Assembly (NCBI GenBank): GCA_023426575.1
Contig: JAFAAL010000004.1
Location: 1-10,206, forward strand
Direction of reading: 5' to 3'
DNA: 10,206 nucleotides
From: Bacillota bacterium
GTDB taxonomy: Bacteria; Bacillota; Clostridia; Saccharofermentanales; DTU023
A program made the translations under genes and the position numbers. Shown here in pieces: positions 6,149 through 10,206 of the stretch (the first letter of the stretch is position 1; every line of letters starts with the position of its first letter). Under the pieces are notes generated by a model. It saw nothing but the letters and a program-made list of their open reading frames with translations. It did no database searches and was not told the DNA's origin.

Positions 6149-7336
6149 TTACTTGCGCGCGACGCCCGTCTTGCGAGCCGCGGCGACGACGGCGGAGGAG
6201 ACGGCCTCCTTGATCCTGGGGTCAAAGGCCTCAGGAATAATATTGTCCGCACTGAGCTCGGACTCTGAGATCAGGCCCGCAATCGCCTCGGCGGCAGCAA
6301 TCTTCATCTCATCATTGATATCGGAGGCCTGGCAGTCGAAGCAGCCGCGGAAGACCGCGGGGAAGGCCAGGACATTGTTAATCTGGTTCGGGAAGTCGGA
6401 GCGCCCCGTCGCGATGACGGCGGCACCAGCCTCAGCGGCCTCGTCTGGGAAGATTTCAGGCGTCGGGTTGGCACAGGCAAAGATGATCGCGTCTTGATTC
6501 ATCGCCTGGACCATCTCGCGCGTCACGCAGCCGGCGACCGAGACCCCGATAAAGACGTCAGCGCCCTCGAGAGCCGCGGCGAGATCGCCCTGCTTGCCCT
6601 CGAGATTGGTCAATTCGGCCATCTCCTCCTTATAAGGATTCATGCCCTCGGGCCGTCCCTTATAGATCAGGCCGCGGCTGTCACAGATCGCGACGTGACG
6701 AGCCCCCGCGGCGAGCAGGAGCTTGGTGATGGCAATCGAGGCAGCGCCCGCGCCGTTCATGACAATTTTGACCTCGGAGAGATCCTTGCCGACGACCTTG
6801 AGCGCATTGATCAGGCCCGCATAGGTGACGATCGCCGTGCCGTGCTGATCATCGTGGAAGATGGGAATGTCACAGAGCTCCTTCAGGCGCTTCTCGAGTT
6901 CGAAGCAGCGCGGCGCCGAGATATCCTCGAGATTGATGCCACCAAAAGAGCCAGAGATATTGTAGATTGTCTGAGCCATCTCCTCGACGTCATGCGTCTT
7001 GAGACAGAGGGGGAAGGCATCCACATCGCCAAAAGCCTTGAACAGTGCGCACTTCCCCTCCATGACGGGCATTCCAGCCTCGGGACCGATATCGCCGAGT
7101 CCGAGAACCGCAGAGCCATCTGTGACGACCAGGGCCAGATTCCAGCGGCGCGTCAGCTCATAGGAGAGGTCGACGTCCTTTTGAATTTCGAGACAGGGCT
7201 GCGCCACACCTGGCGTATAGGCGAGCGAGAGCTCATCCTTGGTCCCAACGGGGACTCGTGCCGTGATCTCGAGCTTGCCGCGCCATTCACGGTGCAGCGC
7301 CAGCGAGCGACTTGCGTAATCTTCTTTTTTTACCAT
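6149..7336 (-). CDS. Malic enzyme (malate dehydrogenase, oxaloacetate-decarboxylating), probably NAD-dependent
   Basis: Cytosolic enzyme that oxidatively decarboxylates malate to pyruvate and CO2, needing a divalent metal ion. Order of motifs: LAYTPGVAQPCLEI (Tyr40), VTDGSAVLGLGDIGPEAGMPVMEGK (Lys95), GGINLEDISAPRCF (Glu137, Asp138), IFHDDQHGTA (Asp162, Asp163), dinucleotide fold NGAGAAS (194-200), ANPTPEIFPDEA (289-300) and FPNQINNVLAFPAVFRG. An acidic Asp219 in HVAICDSRG after the second strand suggests NAD over NADP; this is inference. At 395 aa it is the short bacterial single-domain-pair type without a phosphotransacetylase fusion. The start is ATG 7336, with GGAGG (7347-7343) 6 bases ahead; an upstream in-frame ATG at 7429 would lie at its -35 region. 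It has its own promoter and shares a terminator with Mrp. Confidence 0.96.
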   Translation of the reverse strand: MVKKEDYASRSLALHREWRGKLEITARVPVGTKDELSLAYTPGVAQPCLEIQKDVDLSYELTRRWNLALVVTDGSAVLGLGDIGPEAGMPVMEGKCALFKAFGDVDAFPLCLKTHDVEEMAQTIYNISGSFGGINLEDISAPRCFELEKRLKELCDIPIFHDDQHGTAIVTYAGLINALKVVGKDLSEVKIVMNGAGAASIAITKLLLAAGARHVAICDSRGLIYKGRPEGMNPYKEEMAELTNLEGKQGDLAAALEGADVFIGVSVAGCVTREMVQAMNQDAIIFACANPTPEIFPDEAAEAGAAVIATGRSDFPNQINNVLAFPAVFRGCFDCQASDINDEMKIAAAEAIAGLISESELSADNIIPEAFDPRIKEAVSSAVVAAARKTGVARK

Positions 7337-7364
7337 GACAAACCTCCAGTATCGCCAGGCATAT

Positions 7365-7380
7365 GACCTCTCAAGAGGCC
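7365..7380 (-). promoter_or_regulatory. Inverted repeat in the malic enzyme leader
   Basis: On the - strand, GGCCTC TTGA GAGGTC forms a 6-bp stem (one G-U pair) with a 4-base loop, between the predicted transcription start (about 7393) and the SD. Flanking ATCGC and GCGAT segments can extend the fold. Its place downstream of the promoter would suit an operator or a leader hairpin. No regulator can be named. Confidence 0.35.
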
Positions 7381-7399
7381 GCGCGATGTGTTCTCCTGG

Positions 7400-7429
7400 A
7401 TTATACAAAAAATTGAGGAAAAGACCCAA
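7400..7429 (-). promoter_or_regulatory. Promoter of the malic enzyme gene
   Basis: A perfect -10 TATAAT reads on the - strand at 7405-7400, with TTGGGT (7429-7424) as a partial -35 18 bp upstream. It starts only about 10 bases after the Gx transporter stop codon. No terminator separates the two genes, so read-through from the membrane pair may add to expression. Confidence 0.65.
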
Positions 7430-7438
7430 GTCAAATCG

Positions 7439-7969
7439 TCAGTGCTGAGAAAGGGAGAGCCGCTTCAAAATCTCGTAGAGCAAATAGGCTGTGATCGTCC
7501 CCGTGATATAGGCGAGGAAGAGGAAGGGCAGGAAGAAGCGACTGAGACTAGACCAGGTGAGGCCGCGATAGAGCTTTGAGATGGCGAGGACCTGGCCAAA
7601 CTGATGCCCGACGGCCGCCATGATGGAGATAAAGAGCAGCGAGCGCCTGCCGCGTCCCGCGTAGAAGATCAGGGCCGCCAGACTGAGAGCTATGACTCCG
7701 CCGACGAGACTGAGAACAGCGGCAATCGGCCCTCGTACAAGGAGGGAAAAGCCCCCCTTGAGGATCGCCAGCGCATAGGCGAGGCCGAGCTTCCTCTGAA
7801 TGAGCGCATACATCAGCGGGAGGTTGGCGAGCCCCCAACGCACAGGCAGTGGGACGGGGGGCGGTGGGAGGAGGCTCTCGAGGAGCGAGAGAACGAGCGT
7901 CAGAGCAAAGAGCAGAGAGGTCTCGGCCAATCGCCGCGAGGCCTCAGTAGACCGGCGTGACGTAGTCAT
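7439..7969 (-). CDS. Gx transporter family protein (Pfam Hpre_diP_synt_I)
   Basis: Small integral membrane protein of the family often labelled heptaprenyl diphosphate synthase component I or Gx transporter. The sequence suggests a membrane carrier with an ECF S-component-like look rather than a soluble synthase. About five hydrophobic segments are visible, roughly at residues 17-32, 47-58/62-78, 82-104, 109-131 and 144-168. The family's proline-rich segment after the first helix (ESLLPPPPVPLP, 31-42) and GLANLPLMYAL (46-56) are present. The start is ATG 7969 (176 aa), with GAGGT (7979-7975) 5 bases ahead and GGAGG just upstream. It lies inside the end of the NusG II gene (26-bp overlap), which implies coupled translation. 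An upstream in-frame ATG at 8038 would overlap far more and lacks support. Substrate unknown; pairing with NusG II suggests a redox or cofactor role. Confidence 0.88.
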   Translation of the reverse strand: MTTSRRSTEASRRLAETSLLFALTLVLSLLESLLPPPPVPLPVRWGLANLPLMYALIQRKLGLAYALAILKGGFSLLVRGPIAAVLSLVGGVIALSLAALIFYAGRGRRSLLFISIMAAVGHQFGQVLAISKLYRGLTWSSLSRFFLPFLFLAYITGTITAYLLYEILKRLSLSQH

Positions 7970-8375
7970 ATTCGACCTCACCTCCTTCTGCCCGAATGAG
8001 AATCTGCCGGGGAAGGCAGAAGAGCGTTTCACCAGCATTTAAGATGCGACCCTGCCGGAGGCAGTAGTGATCAGGACAGTTGTTCTCTATAATCGCGAGT
8101 CCTGCTGGACTATAGTCCAAGACAAGATGCTCGAGAGATGGAATCGTCAGAGGACCATAGCTCAGCTCATCGGCTTCAGCCCGCCAAATTTCCCGAGCCC
8201 CCTGATAGACGACATAAGTGACGGCGGGACTGCGCCCCGTCTTCAAAAAAGCGAGAGCAAAGAGCATGAGCGGCAGCACGAGCAAGATCAGAGCCTCGCC
8301 AAGACTCAGGCGAAAAGCGAGAGCCACTTCACTCTGGGGGCTACGACTTTTATTGTTCACGTCCTTCTCACTCAT
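7944..8375 (-). CDS. NusG domain II-containing membrane-anchored protein
   Basis: Protein of the NusG_II family, an extracytoplasmic domain related in name only to transcription factor NusG. A single N-terminal membrane helix (about residues 25-45, LGEALILLVLPLMLFALAFL) would anchor it, with the rest outside. The family's cysteine motif is complete: Cys100 and Cys105 in NNCPDHYCLRQG and Cys120 in LFCLPRQILI, consistent with a disulfide or redox role. Such genes commonly sit next to Gx transporter genes and near flavin-transferring or FMN-binding proteins; here only the Gx partner is in the window. The start is taken as ATG 8375 (143 aa, typical). The SD is poor: GGATGTGAT (8395-8387) has one mismatch and lies 11 bases away. 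First gene of a two-gene operon, divergent from the substrate-binding protein gene. Confidence 0.88.
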   Translation of the reverse strand: MSEKDVNNKSRSPQSEVALAFRLSLGEALILLVLPLMLFALAFLKTGRSPAVTYVVYQGAREIWRAEADELSYGPLTIPSLEHLVLDYSPAGLAIIENNCPDHYCLRQGRILNAGETLFCLPRQILIRAEGGEVEYDYVTPVY

Positions 8376-8381
8376 GCCGAA

Positions 8382-8387
8382 ATTCTA
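8382..8387 (-). promoter_or_regulatory. Candidate -10 box abutting the NusG II start codon
   Basis: TAGAAT on the - strand (8387-8382) matches TATAAT at five of six positions and ends 6 bases before the ATG. If used, transcription would start at or next to the start codon, giving a leaderless mRNA. No good -35 is seen at the right distance. It overlaps the weak SD, so only one of the two is likely real. Confidence 0.25.
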
Positions 8388-8443
8388 TCACATCCAAGGC
8401 TGAGGACATGAAGGCTTAGTGAAAAGGCTCATAAATATGAAAG

Positions 8444-8473
8444 TTGATAAAGAGAAAAAGAAAAGTGTATAGC
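8444..8473 (+). promoter_or_regulatory. Upstream candidate promoter for the binding-protein gene
   Basis: TTGATA (8444-8449, five of six) and TATAGC (8468-8473, four of six) are 18 bp apart. A transcript would carry a leader of about 210 bases that includes the inverted repeat at 8531-8550. It overlaps the GTGTATA direct repeat, which could be a control site for it. Confidence 0.35.
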
Positions 8474-8480
8474 GTGTATA
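8465..8480 (+). repeat. Direct repeat GTGTATA-GC-GTGTATA
   Basis: Two identical heptamers, 9 bp apart start to start, lie mid-way in the divergent spacer. On the other strand they read TATACAC twice, each also -10-like (TATACA). They may be a regulator site or alternative leftward -10 boxes for the NusG II gene. Confidence 0.5.
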
Positions 8481-8530
8481 AGGTGCTTAGCAGGGGGCTT
8501 TTGGCAATTTTGCACGAGGCTTAATCTCTC

Positions 8531-8550
8531 CTGTTAGCTTTTCCTAACAG
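8531..8550. repeat. Perfect inverted repeat CTGTTAG-N6-CTAACAG
   Basis: Two perfect 7-bp arms flank CTTTTC. The 20-bp dyad size suits a dimeric repressor operator; as RNA it is a 7-bp hairpin. It is not followed by a T tract on either strand, so a terminator is unlikely. Confidence 0.55.
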
Positions 8551-8598
8551 ATTGCCTAAGGGGCATTTTATGTACAGTTGAAAATAATTGCCGCATAC

Positions 8599-8627
8599 TT
8601 GATTTTTATTATCCCTTAATTCATACT
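8599..8627 (+). promoter_or_regulatory. Proximal candidate promoter of the binding-protein gene
   Basis: TTGATT (8599-8604, four of six) and CATACT (8622-8627, four of six) are exactly 17 bp apart in an AT-rich stretch. Transcription would start near 8634, giving a leader of about 60 bases that ends in a strong SD (GGAGG, 8681-8685). Confidence 0.5.
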
Positions 8628-8692
8628 AAACGAAAGTACTGGGGAAGCTATATCCATTCCCAAGTTACAAATCATAATATGGAGGAAAAGTT

Positions 8693-10206
8693 ATGAGAAA
8701 GATTTTAGCTCTAATGTTGGCAATCTTTATGCTCTTTGGCCTCGTTGCCTGTAACCAGTCTAAAGAGCCCACGACTGGCGAGACTGCGGCGGAGAACGTC
8801 GACGAGTCCATGCCCGAAGAGACCCCAGCAGAAGAAGCGGCTGAAGAGGCCGAAGAGAGCTCTGAAGAAGCTGAAGAGGCCGCAGAAGAGACTTCTGAGG
8901 AAGCTGAAGCTGAAGAGAGCGCCGAGGAACCTGCGGAAGAGCGTGGTGCCAAGACGGATAACCGCCTGGTCTTTGGTTCAGTCACCGAGATTTCTGGTGA
9001 CTGGTCACATGGTTCTTATTGGACCAACAATGCGACGGACAATATGATCCGCGGCATGATCAATGGCTACGGCACTGTTGTCAGCGACAAGAACGGCCAG
9101 TACATGATCAACCCGACAGTCGTCGAGAACTACGAGACCAAGATGAACGATGACGGCACAAAGACCTTCACCGTTAAGATCGCGGAAGACCTCGTCTTCA
9201 ACGATGAGACCCCGATCACGGCCAAGCACTTTGTTGCCCCGCTCCTGCTCTTCAACCATCCCACTCTGATTGAACTCGGCAGCAAGGCGATGGGCTATCT
9301 GACCTATGTCGGCGGCGAAGAATACATGAAGGGTGATGCTGAAGTCTTTAAGGGTGCTCGCATCATCGACGATTACACCTTTGAGTTCACCGTCGTCAAG
9401 GATAAGATCCCCTACTTCTACGACATCATTTACGCTGGTTCAATACCTCTGCCCCTGCAGATGTGGCTCCCCGAGGGCTACGACGTCAAGGATGATGGCG
9501 AGGGTGCCTACATCGATGGCGACATGTCTGCTGACGCGATCAAGGACAAGATCGAAGAGGCCAGATTCCTCTCCGAGAAGCGCATCACCGCTGGTCCTTA
9601 CAACCTCGTCAGCTATGACATCGGCTCCAAGCAGGCCGTCCTCGAGATCAACCCCCTCTTCAAGGGCAACTTCGAAGGTGTCAAACCTCAGATCGAACAG
9701 ATCATCATCGCCAAGGTCGAGTCTGCGACCATGATGGACGCCCTCAAGACGGGCCAGGTCGACCTCCTCTCCACCCTGAACGAAGGCGATAAGATCAACA
9801 TCGCGCTCGACATGGTCGCCGAAGGCGGCTTCGAGACCGTTGACTTTGACCGCGCCGGCTACGGCAAGCTGATGTTCCAGTGTGACTTCGGTCCCACCCA
9901 GTTCGTCGCTGTCCGCCAGGCCATCGCCCACCTCTTAGACCGTCAGGAATTCGCCAATAAGTTCACCGAGGGCTACGGCTCCGTGGTCAACGGTCCTTAC
10001 GGCATCGCCCTCTGGCAGTACCTCGCTGTTGAGGATGAGCTGGATGAGCGTCTGAACACCTACCCGTTCGACATCGAAGAAGCGATCAAGCTCCTCGAGG
10101 AAGACGGCTGGGTCCTCGACAAGGACGGCAAGGAATACAAGTCTGGCGTCCGCTACAAGGAAGTCACAGCTGAAGAAGCGGGCGACTATGAGCACAATGT
10201 CAAGGT
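8693..10206 (+). CDS. ABC transporter substrate-binding lipoprotein, family 5 (peptide type), partial at 3' end
   Basis: Extracytoplasmic binding protein of the SBP_bac_5 family (OppA/DppA type), which captures peptides, or sometimes nickel or sugars, for an ABC importer. The frame is open from ATG 8693 to the window edge (504 codons seen; the C terminus is missing). The SD GGAGG is 7 bases upstream. Residues 1-20 form a lipoprotein signal peptide: MRK, a hydrophobic core and lipobox LVAC with Cys20 as lipid anchor. Residues 24-84 are a low-complexity Glu/Ala/Ser linker, unusually long and acidic. The binding domain begins near Asn90 (RLVFGSVTEISGDW). Family-type segments include GTKTFTVKIAEDLVFNDETPITAKHF, AGPYNLVSYDIGSKQAVLEINPLF, DALKTGQVDLLS and VRQAIAHLLDRQEF. 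Permease and ATPase genes would be expected beyond the right edge. The ligand cannot be told from what is visible. Confidence 0.94.
   Translation, partial: MRKILALMLAIFMLFGLVACNQSKEPTTGETAAENVDESMPEETPAEEAAEEAEESSEEAEEAAEETSEEAEAEESAEEPAEERGAKTDNRLVFGSVTEISGDWSHGSYWTNNATDNMIRGMINGYGTVVSDKNGQYMINPTVVENYETKMNDDGTKTFTVKIAEDLVFNDETPITAKHFVAPLLLFNHPTLIELGSKAMGYLTYVGGEEYMKGDAEVFKGARIIDDYTFEFTVVKDKIPYFYDIIYAGSIPLPLQMWLPEGYDVKDDGEGAYIDGDMSADAIKDKIEEARFLSEKRITAGPYNLVSYDIGSKQAVLEINPLFKGNFEGVKPQIEQIIIAKVESATMMDALKTGQVDLLSTLNEGDKINIALDMVAEGGFETVDFDRAGYGKLMFQCDFGPTQFVAVRQAIAHLLDRQEFANKFTEGYGSVVNGPYGIALWQYLAVEDELDERLNTYPFDIEEAIKLLEEDGWVLDKDGKEYKSGVRYKEVTAEEAGDYEHNVK

Larger units (their letters stand above)
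8376..8692. other. Divergent intergenic region (317 bp), no gene seen
   Basis: It lies between the NusG II gene (leftward) and the substrate-binding protein gene (rightward) and is partly AT-rich. It holds a direct repeat (8465-8480), an inverted repeat (8531-8550), two + strand promoter candidates and possible long-range pairing (GGCAAT 8503-8508 with ATTGCC 8551-8556). I see no open frame with an SD, no tRNA and no riboswitch class I can name. Confidence 0.7.

Noticed and set aside
6494..7366. 290-codon + strand open frame opposite malic enzyme
   Set aside because: Antisense of a fully conserved malic enzyme; its apparent motifs are only the reverse complement of that gene.
7337..7429. Longer malic enzyme start at ATG 7429
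   Set aside because: It overlaps the enzyme's own promoter, so the codon would not be in the transcript; ATG 7336 has GGAGG at 6 bases and fits family N termini.
7970..8038. Longer Gx transporter start at ATG 8038
   Set aside because: The extra 23 residues are read from within the NusG II gene and have no SD; ATG 7969 is preceded by GGAGGTGAGGT.
8799..8942. Repetitive GAAGAGGC-type DNA as a CRISPR or minisatellite array
   Set aside because: The repeats are irregular, in frame, without spacers and explained by Glu-Ala codons.
8665..8985. 106-codon Ser/Ala-rich - strand frame
   Set aside because: Antisense of the Glu/Ala-rich linker, which automatically gives Ser/Ala runs; not a gene.
9005..10195. 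Three - strand open frames opposite the substrate-binding protein gene
   Set aside because: The + strand is continuously open from 8693 to the window end with a signal peptide and family 5 features; the - strand frames are mirrors of it.

Overview
The window looks like chromosomal core sequence from an anaerobic Bacillota bacterium, probably a Clostridia-like lineage with moderately GC-rich coding DNA. This is inferred from the 5S rRNA sequence type, strong GGAGG-type ribosome binding sites, a lipoprotein solute-binding protein, a DUF1846 protein and a NusG domain II / Gx transporter pair. No transposase, integrase, phage gene, CRISPR array or toxin-antitoxin pair is visible, and gene density and base composition are even. 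I did not find a clearly undescribed system. The items worth a second look are regulatory or concern single proteins.

Layout on the + strand: the window opens at the end of an rRNA operon (5S rRNA plus terminator). It is followed by a monocistronic aldo/keto reductase with its own terminator, a DUF1846 protein, and a 240-bp intergenic region with PHO-box-like repeats, a long hairpin and a good promoter. That promoter drives a two-gene unit in which an S9 oligopeptidase and an Mrp/NBP35-type ATPase overlap by one base (TAATG). A bidirectional terminator separates this unit from genes facing the other way.

Layout on the - strand: a malic enzyme with its own TATAAT promoter lies downstream of an overlapping membrane pair, a NusG domain II protein followed by a Gx transporter family protein. 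This pair is divergent from the last gene.

At the right end a 317-bp, partly AT-rich divergent intergenic region holds direct and inverted repeats and candidate promoters. It leads into a family 5 (peptide-type) ABC transporter substrate-binding lipoprotein that runs off the window. It carries an unusually long Glu/Ala-rich linker after its lipobox.

Functionally the region mixes central metabolism (malate to pyruvate), peptide use (S9 peptidase; family 5 binding protein), Fe-S or ParA-type ATPase function (Mrp), carbonyl reduction (AKR) and a probable membrane redox or cofactor module (NusG II/Gx). Only the S9-Mrp and NusG II-Gx pairs are linked closely enough to be called operons. Several start codons were reassigned: TTG 3088 for the peptidase, ATG 5151 for Mrp, ATG 7336 for malic enzyme and ATG 7969 for Gx.
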